Source: JBLHKS01 sp047620505
GTDB taxonomy: Bacteria; Verrucomicrobiota; Verrucomicrobiia; Verrucomicrobiales; DEV007
Reading direction: 5' to 3'
DNA: 31,427 nt
Assembly (NCBI GenBank): GCA_047620505.1
Contig: JBLHKS010000071.1
Location: forward strand, 1 to 31,427
How positions within the stretch are numbered: position 1 is the stretch's first letter; each line of letters opens with the position of its first letter. The translations under genes and the position numbers were made by a program. Shown here in pieces: positions 1 to 10,100 of the stretch. The notes under the pieces were generated by a model. The model saw only the letters and a list, made by a program, of their open reading frames with translations. It was not told where the DNA came from and ran no database searches.

Positions 1-2
1 CG

Positions 3-2300
3 GCGACTGAGCAAACCATGGATCTGGAATTGGGTAGCGATGGCTGGGTCTATCTCTCGGAACGCGACCGCATCCTGCGCGTGCGGGACAGCGACGGGGA
101 CAACAAAGGCGATGTCGAAGAAACACTTGTCGATCTCGTCTCGGAGGCAGTTTACCCGCACAATGCCCTGTCAGGACTCGCTTGGGCTCCGAACGGCGAT
201 CTCGTTTTCGGACTCGGTGAAAATTTCGCCAAACCCTGGACTCTAAAGGCGAAGGACGGCTCAGTGATCACTGGCATCGATCGCGGCGGAGTCTTCCGGC
301 TCGGCACTGGGGGTAGTGATCTCCGCAAAGTGGCGGAAGGTCTTTGGAATCCATTCGGAGTCACGGTTCGCGCGGACGGTGAGATTTTTGCCGCGGAGAA
401 CGATCCCGGCGAACACCCGCCCTGCAAGGTGCTTCACATTGTCGAAGACGGTGACTACGGATATCGGCGAAAATACGGTGGTGCGACGCCGCACCCATTC
501 GTTTGCTGGAATGGCGAGTTGCGCGGCACGCTGCCGATGATTCACCCTTCCGGCGAAGCTCCCTGTGGCGTGCTTCCGCTTGGTCACGGCCTCCTGATGC
601 CATCGTGGGGAGATCACCGGATCGACTTTTTTCCTCTTACTCCAGAGGGTGCCAGTTTCACAGCTAAACAGATTACGTTGGCGCACGGGTCACGATATTT
701 CAGGCCGGTCTGCATAGCACGGGACAAGCATAGTAAAGACGAAGACAGCGCAGTTTTCTATCTTACCGACTGGGTCGACGGTCGTTATCCCGTGCACGGC
801 TACGGGCGAATCTGGAAGCTGGAGATCGACCTCGCAAAAGCAGGCTGGGTCGGCCCGCTCGAACTCGAGCCCCGCAACGAAACTGCCTCTCTTGCTGCTA
901 AGCTGCGTCGAGGTGAGACGGACCTTTCCCGGACCGCGTTATTCAAACTGAGCCGGGACAAAGATCCCTTTCTCGCCAGTGCGGCTCTTTCCTCACTCCG
1001 ACGACTCGCGGACAGCTGGAATATTAAGAATCTGCAATCGTGGCCTGACGCCGATCGGATCGAGGCCGTTCAGGCTCTGAGACTCGCCGGGGTGGCTCCG
1101 GAGCCGTGGATCGACTATCTACTTGGCGACAAGAACGCGGGGGTTCAGTTCGAGACGTTACGCTGGATCGCAGATGAGGATCTGAAATCTTACCTTCCAG
1201 CTGTCGATAAATTGCTCGGTCGAAGCGATCTCGAATACGAAGTCTTCGAGGGAGCTATCGCTGCTCATACCGCACTCAGCGGGAAGCCCGAATTGGGTCT
1301 GCGTAACCCTGAACTGCTCCTCGCAAGGGTGAAGGATGAATCAAGTTCCCCTACGCTTCGCGCTTTTGCCCTGCGGCTTCTTCCCGTTCGTTCCTTGAGT
1401 CCGGTAGAAGGAAACGCGACGCAGAAAGTCCATTTTCCTCCCGGTCTTACCGTGGCGCTCTTGCAGCAGCTGCTGGAGGTAAACGATCCCACGCTTTCCC
1501 TTGAGGTCGTCCGAGTGCTGGCTGGAAATCCGAAGGCCACACAAGAACTTCTTTCCATGACGGCAGCAGATGAAACGACAGATTCGCAGATCCGCGCCGA
1601 GGCCATTCTCGGACTCGCCGCCGTGGCGAAAGAGCAAATTGAGCTACTAATGGAACTCTCGGGCCTGGATAATGCGGCTATTCGGGAGGAAGCCCTCCGT
1701 GCTCTTCGTGGTATCGAACTCACTGACGAACAGACTGAAACGCTGAATGCGATTGCCCGGCAATTCCCGCAATCGGCAGCCCTGGTTGCGGCCCTGACCG
1801 CTCCAAACTCTCTTGCCAAAGATCGCCCCGCTTTTACCGATACCGCAGCCTGGCAAAAACGCCTTGCCGCGATCGACACCCCCGCCGATCTCGCCGCCGG
1901 TGAACGTATTTTTCACAATCCAAAGGTCGCCCTGTGCGCCAACTGCCACCGTTCCGATGGGCGGGGCAATGTCGTCGGGCCGGACCTCACTCACGTCGCT
2001 GGCCGCGAGGACGGCGACTGGCTGCTTGGTGCGATCCTCGATCCGAATCGGGACATCGCCCCGCAGTTCATGCCGCGCGTGATCAACCTCAACGACGGGA
2101 GCACTTATGTCGGCATTCGCTTGCGCTCCTATGTTAACGAACAGATCCGCGATGCATTCGGTCGAAACCACACCTTCAACCGCGATGTTGTAAAATCGAT
2201 CGAGGATTTGCCGATGTCTTTCATGCCGGCAGGTCTGCAGATGACCATGACGGATCGCGAACTACGCGACTTGCTCGCGTTTCTTGATTCTTCGGAATAA
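3..2300 (+). CDS. PVC-type haem-binding dehydrogenase-like protein (beta-propeller + HEAT repeats + cytochrome c), 5' truncated
   Basis: The frame is open to the left edge, so the Met at 18 is probably internal and the true start lies outside the window. Numbering from that Met, residues 1-285 form a sorbosone/PQQ-dehydrogenase-like beta-propeller (SDGWVYLSERDRILRVRDSD, DPGEHPPCKVLHIVEDGDYG). Residues about 290-600 are helical HEAT-like repeats. Residues about 625-760 are a cytochrome c domain with the haem motif CANCH (1935-1949). A Met-rich stretch near the end (SFMPAGLQM) could supply the distal haem ligand. This architecture is a large family in Verrucomicrobiota and Planctomycetota. It is presumed to be exported and to oxidise sugars or alcohols with electron transfer to the haem, but substrates are generally unknown. 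Codons 483-486 (1464-1475) carry one copy of the iterated palindrome, read as QQLL. The family call is firm; the substrate is not. Confidence 0.9.
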   Translation, partial: ATEQTMDLELGSDGWVYLSERDRILRVRDSDGDNKGDVEETLVDLVSEAVYPHNALSGLAWAPNGDLVFGLGENFAKPWTLKAKDGSVITGIDRGGVFRLGTGGSDLRKVAEGLWNPFGVTVRADGEIFAAENDPGEHPPCKVLHIVEDGDYGYRRKYGGATPHPFVCWNGELRGTLPMIHPSGEAPCGVLPLGHGLLMPSWGDHRIDFFPLTPEGASFTAKQITLAHGSRYFRPVCIARDKHSKDEDSAVFYLTDWVDGRYPVHGYGRIWKLEIDLAKAGWVGPLELEPRNETASLAAKLRRGETDLSRTALFKLSRDKDPFLASAALSSLRRLADSWNIKNLQSWPDADRIEAVQALRLAGVAPEPWIDYLLGDKNAGVQFETLRWIADEDLKSYLPAVDKLLGRSDLEYEVFEGAIAAHTALSGKPELGLRNPELLLARVKDESSSPTLRAFALRLLPVRSLSPVEGNATQKVHFPPGLTVALLQQLLEVNDPTLSLEVVRVLAGNPKATQELLSMTAADETTDSQIRAEAILGLAAVAKEQIELLMELSGLDNAAIREEALRALRGIELTDEQTETLNAIARQFPQSAALVAALTAPNSLAKDRPAFTDTAAWQKRLAAIDTPADLAAGERIFHNPKVALCANCHRSDGRGNVVGPDLTHVAGREDGDWLLGAILDPNRDIAPQFMPRVINLNDGSTYVGIRLRSYVNEQIRDAFGRNHTFNRDVVKSIEDLPMSFMPAGLQMTMTDRELRDLLAFLDSSE

Positions 2301-2369
2301 TCGTCCCGCTCGACTTTCTGCCATCGACCCTGGATTCCGTTGGGTGGCGCTGTAAAATTGATTTTTATC

Positions 2370-3386
2370 ATGAAGATTTCCACCCTGACATTCGCATTGG
2401 CGCTCTTGCTGATTCCTTTCGCGACCTTTGTGTCTGCTGAACTCCCAGCAGCTGCTGACGATGTTTTCTCGATTGCCGTCATCCCAGACACCCAACATTA
2501 CAAGGGCGAACCGCTAGCCAATAAAGTGTTTGATGGATATACCGATTGGATCGCAGATAATTTGGTTCGTCAGCGGATTGTCTTTGTTAGCCACGTCGGA
2601 GATATCGTGGATGTAAGCAACCGCGAACAATGGACTCTTGCGCGGCGAGCGATGGACAAGTTTCATGGCCGAGTCCCTTACGGTATATCCGTCGGCAATC
2701 ACGACATGACGGGCGCTGGTGATTCGTCCCTTTTTCAGGAGTTTTTTCCGAAGTCGCGCTTTGAAGAATTTGATTGGTATGCCGGTTGTTTTGAAAACGC
2801 ATCCGGGGACTCTGCGATTTCCGGGAACAACGCCAACAGCGTCCAACTGTTTGAAGCAGGTGGAATGAAATTCGTGTTCCTTCATCTGGAATGCAATGCG
2901 CCTGACAATGTCCTTGCGTGGGCCGATTCGATCCTCACACAGCACGCAGATCGCAGAGCGCTGGTGACGACTCACATGGGGCTCGGCCCGCGCGACAAAC
3001 CGAAAACCGCCGACGATTACTTTGATGCTCCGAAGGGAAGAATGACGTGGAAGAAGCGCCATGGTGATCGCGGAAATTCGCCGCAACAGATGTGGGACAA
3101 GTGCTTTAAGAAGCACGCGAACCTGTTCATGATTTGTTGCGGAGACCAGAGCCGAACGCAGGCGCTACGGCAGGAATCCAAAGGCGTTGGCGGAAATATC
3201 GCCCACGAATTGCTGTCTGACTACGGCGCTAGCGGATTGCGTTTAATGCAATTCATCCCAGCTGAGAATCGCATCGACGTTCGGACGTGGAATCCGTTGA
3301 CGAGTGAGCTGTGTAAATCGACGAAAGTCGTGCCCGACCGGGCACAGCATCAGTTCAGTTTGGAATACAACATGAGCGCGCCGTGA
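2370..3386 (+). CDS. secreted calcineurin-like metallophosphoesterase
   Basis: The start is placed at the ATG at 2370 because it opens a clean signal peptide (MKISTLTFALALLLIPFATF, cleavage near VSA-E). The upstream TTG at 2340 would add an atypical extension. No Shine-Dalgarno sequence is visible. Metallophosphoesterase motifs appear in order: PDTQHY (D40, H43), GDIVD (D78), GNHD (N110-D112) and a later TTHMG histidine. These correspond to the dinuclear metal site of calcineurin-like phosphoesterases. The 338-residue length fits a single catalytic domain plus signal peptide, acting outside the cytoplasm on an unknown phosphoester. Codons just after the signal peptide (2446-2457) contain the iterated palindrome, read as PAAAD. 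The gene converges on a minus-strand transporter; 90 bp separate the two stops, with no convincing terminator between them. Confidence 0.85.
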   Translation: MKISTLTFALALLLIPFATFVSAELPAAADDVFSIAVIPDTQHYKGEPLANKVFDGYTDWIADNLVRQRIVFVSHVGDIVDVSNREQWTLARRAMDKFHGRVPYGISVGNHDMTGAGDSSLFQEFFPKSRFEEFDWYAGCFENASGDSAISGNNANSVQLFEAGGMKFVFLHLECNAPDNVLAWADSILTQHADRRALVTTHMGLGPRDKPKTADDYFDAPKGRMTWKKRHGDRGNSPQQMWDKCFKKHANLFMICCGDQSRTQALRQESKGVGGNIAHELLSDYGASGLRLMQFIPAENRIDVRTWNPLTSELCKSTKVVPDRAQHQFSLEYNMSAP

Positions 3387-3476
3387 ATCACTAACAAACT
3401 CCCTGTTGGTCTTGAGCGGGCCCGGGCTGAAAAGCAGGTATCTTCGGCCGGTTGAATCACCCAGGTCTCGGTCGAG

Positions 3477-4718
3477 TTATCTGCGGATGCGGAGTGCGAT
3501 GATCGCACTGAATACGCATGCGGCTGAAACCACGACGAACACCAGGCTTGTGTTGTTGTTTTTCTCAATGATCCATCCGATCAGAGGCTCGCCCAAACCT
3601 GCGAAGCCATAAGCAAATGTGTTCATGACGCCTGTCCCTGTCCCGGCCCGCTCCCTACCGAGCAAGTCCGGACAGAGCGCCCAGAACGACGATTGAGGTC
3701 CGTAGGCGAAGAATCCAGTTAGAAAGAGCAGAGCAATTCCTGCCAAACTATCTTTGGGGAGGAAAAACATTCCCAGCGATGAACACGCGGCAAGCGCCAT
3801 AAACAGCACGATGACCCGCGAGCGGTTCGAATTGAACAGCCGATCAGACATCCAGCCGCTGGTGAGGGCTCCGAGCGCCATGCCGATTGGAAGGGCGATG
3901 CTGATCCATTTCGTGTCGGAGTTTTTCCAATCTTCGCCCAAAAAGTGAACCGGCACCCAAATCAGCAGACCGTACCGCGCCATGCTCTGAAACCCGATCG
4001 CCACGGACGCTATCATGAATCGGCGATTGGTCAGGGCACCCCGATAGCGGCTCCACGATGAGGCGCTTTCCCCAGTGTTCTCATCTTCTTCGTCATTCGG
4101 TGGCGCAAATCCGAGGTCTCGGGGGCGATCTCGGGCAACCAGAAAATAGGCGATCCCGCCCACTAACAACAGTAGAACGGGAAGTCGGAATATCCAACGC
4201 CAACCGAGGTCGAGTTCCAGAATCAAGGTGGAAGTCGAGAACGCCAACACCGATGATAAGCCGGCGGCGAACACGTAGAGCCCATAGACTTTGCCGCGCT
4301 CATGGCTTCCCCACCAGTTTGAAAGCACGCGACTCCCCGGTGCCCATCCCATAGATTGGGCGTAGCCATTCGCGGCCCACGGCACAATCAAGGATGAAAG
4401 GCTCGAGCCGAAGCTAACCACCCAATTCATGCCGCAGGACAAGACGGCTCCCGTGCTCATCATCCTTCGACCGCCAAATCGATCGCCAAGATTTCCGTTG
4501 ATCGCCTGGCCCACAGCGTAGGCCCAGAGCAACGCCGCGCTGGCCCACCCGAGCGCCGTCTTTGAGATGCCGAGTTCCTCCTCGATGCCCGGGATCGCGA
4601 ATCCAAAGGTTTGTCGCCCCGTGTAGAAAAACAAGTAGCAGAACATCGTCGCCAACAGAATCCGCCATTGAGCTCTGCGGAATTTTGCGGGGTCGTTCGT
4701 CTGTTTTAATAAAGACAT
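3477..4718 (-). CDS. MFS transporter, organophosphate:phosphate antiporter (GlpT/UhpT-like) family
   Basis: A 413-residue hydrophobic protein with about 12 membrane segments. The N-terminal stretch YTGRQTFGFAIPGIEEELGI followed by the loop GNLGDRFGGRRMM is typical of the OPA branch of the major facilitator superfamily, whose members exchange sugar phosphates or glycerol-3-phosphate for phosphate. The start is set at the ATG complementary to 4716-4718 (MSLLKQTND); the frame continues upstream into an unlikely basic leader. It is divergently arranged with the iron-ADH gene at 4791, with a 72-bp shared control region, and convergent with the metallophosphoesterase. The position between a phosphatase and a phosphonoacetaldehyde-reductase-like enzyme suggests uptake of a phosphorylated or phosphonate compound, which is inference only. 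Confidence 0.85.
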   Translation of the reverse strand: MSLLKQTNDPAKFRRAQWRILLATMFCYLFFYTGRQTFGFAIPGIEEELGISKTALGWASAALLWAYAVGQAINGNLGDRFGGRRMMSTGAVLSCGMNWVVSFGSSLSSLIVPWAANGYAQSMGWAPGSRVLSNWWGSHERGKVYGLYVFAAGLSSVLAFSTSTLILELDLGWRWIFRLPVLLLLVGGIAYFLVARDRPRDLGFAPPNDEEDENTGESASSWSRYRGALTNRRFMIASVAIGFQSMARYGLLIWVPVHFLGEDWKNSDTKWISIALPIGMALGALTSGWMSDRLFNSNRSRVIVLFMALAACSSLGMFFLPKDSLAGIALLFLTGFFAYGPQSSFWALCPDLLGRERAGTGTGVMNTFAYGFAGLGEPLIGWIIEKNNNTSLVFVVVSAACVFSAIIALRIRR

Positions 4719-4750
4719 GGCTCGGAGAGTTGACTCATAATCGTTTTCGT

Positions 4751-4762
4751 GAGTTCGAACTC
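4751..4762. promoter_or_regulatory. 12-bp perfect palindrome in the divergent control region (candidate operator)
   Basis: GAGTTCGAACTC is a perfect palindrome located between the divergent transporter and iron-ADH starts. An imperfect similar sequence, GAGTTGACTC, lies about 20 bp to the left (4727-4736). Two related dyads in a short divergent promoter region are typical of a regulator binding site. No regulator gene is adjacent. Confidence 0.3.
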
Positions 4763-4790
4763 TCGAGCAATCAGCGGACTGGAAAGAATC

Positions 4791-5942
4791 ATGCACACGC
4801 AACCGAAGCAACAAGTGGTTCACCTGGGAATTGGGGCGCTCAACGAGATCGCCTCGATCCTAACGCGTTTGTCGGCGCGCTCGGTGTTTCTCGTGGCGGA
4901 TGAGCCGGCCTACAGCGCCTCGGGAGCGGCTGACGAACTTCAGCAGCTGCTGGCGGATCGAAGCGTGAAAGTTTTCACCGGATTCGAGCCCAACCCGAAA
5001 CTTCCGGACATCGAACGCGGCATTCAACCCTGCCGCGCGTTGAATCCCGATGTCGTCATCGCGGTGGGCGGTGGAACGGCGATCGATCTGGCAAAGCTGA
5101 TCGGCGCTTTGTCTGTCTGTCAGGGGGCCGCCAGAGACATCATCACCGGCCGCCGGAATCTCGATACGACCGGACCTCCGCTCATTGCGATTCCGACGAC
5201 GGCCGGAACAGGCAGCGAGGCAACCCACTTCGCGGTGGCCTACGTCGATGGGCGAAAATATTCTGTCGCCGACCCTCGTTTGTTGCCGGATTACGCTGTC
5301 ATCGATCCTCGGCTAACCTTGAATCTACCTCCACGCATCACCGCCGCTTCGGGACTCGACGCCTTCTGCCAATCCGTCGAATCGATCTGGGCGGTTGGAG
5401 CAACGGACGAATCCATTCAGCATGCCTCGGAGTCTGTTCAGCTCGCGCAAAAGCATCTTCAAACCTGTGTTGAGCAATCCACGCCGGCCTCTCGTTTGGC
5501 GATGTGTCAGGCTGCGCATTTGTCAGGCAAAGCGATCAACATCAGCAAAACAACCGCCCCGCATGCCATCTCCTACGCGATCACGAGCCGCTACGGAACT
5601 CCGCATGGAATGGCGGTCGCGTTGACCCTCGGCCAGATGCTTCAGTTCAATGCCTCGGTTTGTGACGATGATTGCGTAGATCCGCGAGGCTCAGGAAAGG
5701 TCCGATCTCGCATCGATTTGATTCTCAAATTTCTCGGTCGGTCGAACCCCAAGGACGGAGCTGAGGCGATCCAATGCTTGATGAAATCTGTCGGCGCTCC
5801 ACTTCGGCTTCGTGATGTTGGGATTCAAACCGACGAGGAACTCGCATGGATCGCTGAGCAGGTGGATGTTGAACGGCTGTCCAACAATCCGAGGAATCTT
5901 GCCAAACCGGACCTTAAGAGAATCCTCGCGGCGATTCGGTAG
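4791..5942 (+). CDS. iron-containing alcohol dehydrogenase, phosphonoacetaldehyde-reductase-like
   Basis: A 383-residue protein of normal length for group III Fe-ADHs. The ATG at 4791 is chosen because GGAAAG sits about six bases upstream; an upstream GTG at 4749 lacks this. Visible motifs: the dinucleotide-binding GGGTAIDLAK (93-102), TTAGTGSEAT (136-145), and metal-ligand positions D190, H258 and H272. The usual second ligand histidine in DAxxH is Gln194 (DAFCQ). From memory, a Gln here together with SKTTAPHAISY and YGTPHG is characteristic of the phosphonoacetaldehyde reductase (PhpC/FomC-like) branch, which reduces phosphonoacetaldehyde to 2-hydroxyethylphosphonate. No phosphonate synthesis genes (ppm, ppd) are visible nearby, so the substrate is uncertain. 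The iterated palindrome occurs at 4941-4952 as QQLL. Confidence 0.8.
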   Translation: MHTQPKQQVVHLGIGALNEIASILTRLSARSVFLVADEPAYSASGAADELQQLLADRSVKVFTGFEPNPKLPDIERGIQPCRALNPDVVIAVGGGTAIDLAKLIGALSVCQGAARDIITGRRNLDTTGPPLIAIPTTAGTGSEATHFAVAYVDGRKYSVADPRLLPDYAVIDPRLTLNLPPRITAASGLDAFCQSVESIWAVGATDESIQHASESVQLAQKHLQTCVEQSTPASRLAMCQAAHLSGKAINISKTTAPHAISYAITSRYGTPHGMAVALTLGQMLQFNASVCDDDCVDPRGSGKVRSRIDLILKFLGRSNPKDGAEAIQCLMKSVGAPLRLRDVGIQTDEELAWIAEQVDVERLSNNPRNLAKPDLKRILAAIR

Positions 5943-5998
5943 TCGGCAGTCGTTGAACGTAGATAGTTTGAAACGTATCCATAAAACCACCCCCCCGA

Positions 5999-7099
5999 AT
6001 GAACGCCTCATCGATCCGATCAATCCTCTGGATAATCCTTCTCGCGCTGCTTCCCGGCAGCGCCTGCGCGGAATCACACCCCTTCGTCGCCCGACCCCAA
6101 CCCTGGCAGCGACTCGCCGAACCCATTATCTCGGCCAACTCGACTGAGCAAACCTGGAACAAAGTCGTCACCTACTCTCCAACCGTCATTCACCACGACG
6201 GCCTCTTCCGTATGTGGTATCTCGGCACCTCGACCAAGACGCGATTGTCCAACACGGTCATGGGCTACGCCGAATCCGAGGACGGCATCGAATGGCGCGA
6301 GCACTCCTCCAACCCCATCCTCACCGCCGCCGACATTCCCTGGGGCCAGGTCATCCAAACGCCCCACGTTCTCTTCGACGCCGAGGAGTCTATATATAAG
6401 ATGTGGTTCGTCTCCGGCTACCCCAGAACAATTGATGAGCGCGGGCGCGTCACGGAACTCGACCAGCACCTCGGCTACGCCACGAGCCCGGACGGCCTCC
6501 AATGGAATGTCCACCCGCAACCGATATACGAATCGGGTCGCTCGCCCTCCGTTATCAAGGAAGGCCCCGGCAATTACCGTATGTGGATGGGCTCTCTCCC
6601 TGCCTCCGACTCCGAATTCAAAGGCCTCTACAGCAATATCTTCGAGTTCAGTTCCCCGGACGGCATCAGCTGGAAACGTGCCGCGAAACCCGCCATTTAC
6701 CCGGGAGGAAAAATCACTACCGCCATTTACCCCTTCGTCTATAAAGAAAAGAACACCTATTACATGTGGTACGGCGGCCACATCGAGGGACGAATGTTCC
6801 AACTCTACGGTGCCACTTCGGAAGACGGCTCCACATGGGAATCCGACCAGGAACGCTCAGCCTTCCCCGCCCGCGAGGGCAAGACCGCATTCGACAGCCG
6901 CTACACCTCGACTCCCTGTCTCGTCGCCACCCCCGATCGCTACCTCCTCTACTACTCCGCTCGAGACTGGGTTATCGATTACGTCGACGGCAACGGAGTG
7001 AAGCACCGTGACGGTGCCAGTCCCTACGCCCACATCGGAGTCGCCGTCATTCCGCGGCCACCACATCCACTCAGGACGCCTCCAACGTCCCGTCGATAG
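5999..7099 (+). CDS. secreted five-bladed beta-propeller glycosidase-like protein (GH43/GH32/GH130-like)
   Basis: A signal peptide occupies about residues 1-25 (hydrophobic ILWIILLALLPGSACA). The rest contains repeated propeller motifs of the form 'YxMWY/W ... GYAxSxDGxxW': FRMWYLGTS, MGYAESEDGIEW, YKMWFVSGY, GYATSPDGLQW, YRMWMGSLP, SSPDGISW, YYMWYGGH and ATSEDGSTW. These repeats are typical of five-bladed propeller glycosidases and related sugar-binding proteins. Catalytic residues cannot be assigned by eye, so enzyme activity is not proven. The gene follows the iron-ADH by 56 bp in the same direction and could share its transcript. A C7 run lies three bases before the ATG. Confidence 0.75.
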   Translation: MNASSIRSILWIILLALLPGSACAESHPFVARPQPWQRLAEPIISANSTEQTWNKVVTYSPTVIHHDGLFRMWYLGTSTKTRLSNTVMGYAESEDGIEWREHSSNPILTAADIPWGQVIQTPHVLFDAEESIYKMWFVSGYPRTIDERGRVTELDQHLGYATSPDGLQWNVHPQPIYESGRSPSVIKEGPGNYRMWMGSLPASDSEFKGLYSNIFEFSSPDGISWKRAAKPAIYPGGKITTAIYPFVYKEKNTYYMWYGGHIEGRMFQLYGATSEDGSTWESDQERSAFPAREGKTAFDSRYTSTPCLVATPDRYLLYYSARDWVIDYVDGNGVKHRDGASPYAHIGVAVIPRPPHPLRTPPTSRR

Positions 7100-7154
7100 C
7101 GCTTGCAATGCTGTTCCGGATGTCATTGCGTCGATGATTGTGAACCCAAAACAA

Positions 7155-10100
7155 ATGCGGAACCGTTTGCGCATGACGGCATTGATCGGTGTCGGAGTTC
7201 TTTGCTTTTTCGCGAGGCTCCCTCTTCAAGCCGGATTCCAGGACGGCTACGATGAGGTCCAACCGATTCTCAATGAATACTGCATCGAATGCCACGACGG
7301 TCGAAAGAGCAAAGGCGGTCTGAATTTCGAGGCTTACAAGACCGAGAAGGATATTCTCGTCCACCTCCAGAAATGGTTCAGCGTCATCGATCAGGTGGAA
7401 ACCGGAGTGATGCCTCCGGAAGATCGGGAGCCCCGGCCAAGCGCGGCCGAAATCGTCAAGCTGACATCGTGGATTCGAAAGACGATCGATGAATTCGATT
7501 ATGAGTCTGTCAAAGATCCAGGGAAAGCTCATCTGCGCCGCTTAAACAGGGCCGAATACAACAATACAATCAGGGACCTGACCGGGGTCGACCTCAATCC
7601 GGCCCTGTATTTCTCGGGAGACGGCGGAGGAGGGGAGGGCTTCGACAACAACGCGGAGGGAATGACGATGCTCCCGCTCTTGGTGGAAAAATACTTCAAG
7701 GCGGCCAGGGACATTTCGCGTCATGCCGAAGTGAGCTACACAAGAGGCATCACCTTCAGCGCCGATCTTTCGCCAACTTTTCCTCCAGCGGCTTATCTCG
7801 TTCGGGCGGAGCGCGAATTGACTAACTTTTACAACGACTTTTTCGAGAAGCTCCCAGCTTACAATCCGAGGACGGATTTTGAGCCCTACCTCATGCCGGC
7901 GATGAAACTGGCCTTGGAAAATCCCGAGCCCAGCAACCGGGAAATTTATGATCTGGCCATCCGGGAGAATTTGATGCCGGGCGTATTCTATAAATGGGTC
8001 ATCGCCTTTATCAATTCGGAAAAGGACAGCAAAACCAGCCGTTGGGATAGCCACTATGGGCATTGGGTCCTCGATCCCTGGCTGGAGCTCCAATCACGGC
8101 GTGAGACGGTCACGGAAAGCGAATTACAGGAGTTTCACGATGACTTTGCGGCCAAGGTCCTCCTCTCCGCTCCCGCCACCGGAATGATGATCAAGGCCAG
8201 CATGGAGGTGAAGACGGATATTAAGGAAGATTCAGAAACATTGTATCTCAGCTTGGGCGACATGGGCGATGGACATGAATACGATCGCGTTGTCCTGCAC
8301 GATCCCAAGGTGACAATGAAGGATGGCAGTGTTGTCTATTTAGGCGATCTCGAGTTGATCGAAAAAGAGGGTGAAGGAGCGATCCATAAGGAAAACTTCC
8401 CGGACGGCGCTAAGTTCGAAAGCTCTGCATCTGGAAAGGACGAGATCACGCGCGGCTTTTATATTGAAGCTCCTGCCTTGTTATCCTTCAGGCTGCCGGC
8501 CGGCGCGAAAACGTTCAATGCTACGATGGGCATGGAGAAGTCGGCCGAAGGCAAGGGATTGGTCCAAGCATACGCGTCGGATGAAGAAATCCCATTTCCA
8601 AAGGGAAAGCATACGCATTCTTATTTTTACAGCGGCCCTGGCAACACCTCGGTTGAAGCTGCGAAGAAATGGTGGGTCATCTACTCAACTCTCGTCGGCT
8701 ATGGCAAAGCCCCAGGCGCTAAGGAAATGATTGATGTGTCGCTGGGGGAACAGGACGGGCCGAGGCTCGAAGCTATCAGGCTCGAAATCGAGTATGCAAA
8801 AAGGACGCCAATTAGGGAGTTTTTCGATTTTGTAGCGAAGAAAAAACCTGAGCAGCTGCTGAAAACGAACGAGGGCGCGAGTCCGGCTCTTTCGGATCTG
8901 GCGGAAGCGGACCGCGCGGCTCCGAACGGGCTCTCGGAAGGCGACCAGAAACCGTGGAGCGATCTGAGGAGGGCCGCCGAAGTCTTTCAGTCGGAGATGG
9001 ACGGGCGGATCAATGAGGCCTTGCTGACATTTGCGGGTAGAGCATTTCGCGGACCCGTCAACGAGGAGGATGCCCGGATCATAACCGGCATTTACGACCA
9101 ATCGATGGCCAAGACGGATGATTTTCAAAAAGCGGCCCAACTGACGATCCAAAGCCTGTTGACCCGTCCGCAATTCCTGTTTCGAGTCGAAGACGAGGCC
9201 CTTGGGCAAGAGGCCCAGCCGGTCGACGACTACGCGTTGGCGAGCCGCTTGTCTTATTTTCTGTGGAGTTCCATGCCGGATGAGACCCTCATAAAGCTGG
9301 CGAATGAGGGCCGCCTGCAGGACGAAAAAGTTCTGGAGGAACAAGTTCGCCGCATGCTCAAGGATCCGAAGTCCGTTTCCCTGGCCAAGGAATTTGCCAG
9401 TCAATGGCTTGGATTTCGGAAAATTCTTTACGAGAGGAAACCGGATCCAAGTCTCTTTCCTTCTTACACCGGCAAACTCCGGGAAAGTATGTATCAAGAA
9501 GCGGTCATGACTTTCGACGACATCGTCAAGCAGGATAAGAGCGTCCTGGAGATTTTGGATTCAAAAACAACGTTCCTCGACGAGACCCTGGCCGAACACT
9601 ATGGCATTAGCGGAATCGAAGGGGACGAAATGCGGAAAGTTGAGCTGGCCACTGATCAACGCGGCGGATTTCCGGCCATGGGTAGCATCCTGGTGGCGAC
9701 GTCTTATCCAGGCCGAACGAGCCCCGTGATCCGAGGCCAATGGGTATTGGATGCTTTGATAGGGGCCAAGGTCCCACCGCCGCCTGACAGTATTGAAATC
9801 GATGAAAGCAAACTGAGCGACAAGTCGCTGACTAAGAAGGAACGCTTGGCCGAGCACAGCGTGAATTCAAACTGCGCGGTCTGTCATGAGCGCATCGATC
9901 CTTTTGGATTCACCCTGGAAAACTACGACGCCATTGGCCGCTTCCGAAGCGAGGAAGGCGGTCAGGCGGTGGACGCGACTGGAGAGTTGAAGGGCGGCCC
10001 GCCGTTGAGCGGACTGCCGGGATTGAAAAACTACTTGATGACCACCAAGCGGGACGCGTTCCTGCATCAGATGGCAAAAAAGAGCCTCGGGTTCGCGCTT

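Noticed and set aside
4751..4764. GAGTTCGAACTC resembling a tRNA T-arm
   Set aside because: No acceptor, D or anticodon stems can be found around it; it is better described as a palindrome.
5990..5996. C7 run just before the glycosidase-like start as a phase-variation tract
   Set aside because: It is short, outside the coding region, and no promoter elements were recognisable around it.
6074..6802. 242-codon open frame antisense to the glycosidase-like gene
   Set aside because: The plus-strand product has repeated propeller motifs and a signal peptide. The antisense product is low-complexity Val/Gly/Glu-rich.
7008..7154. Earlier start for the DUF1592 cytochrome gene overlapping the glycosidase-like gene
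   Set aside because: The upstream residues are not signal-like; the ATG at 7155 (or 7134) opens a normal export signal.
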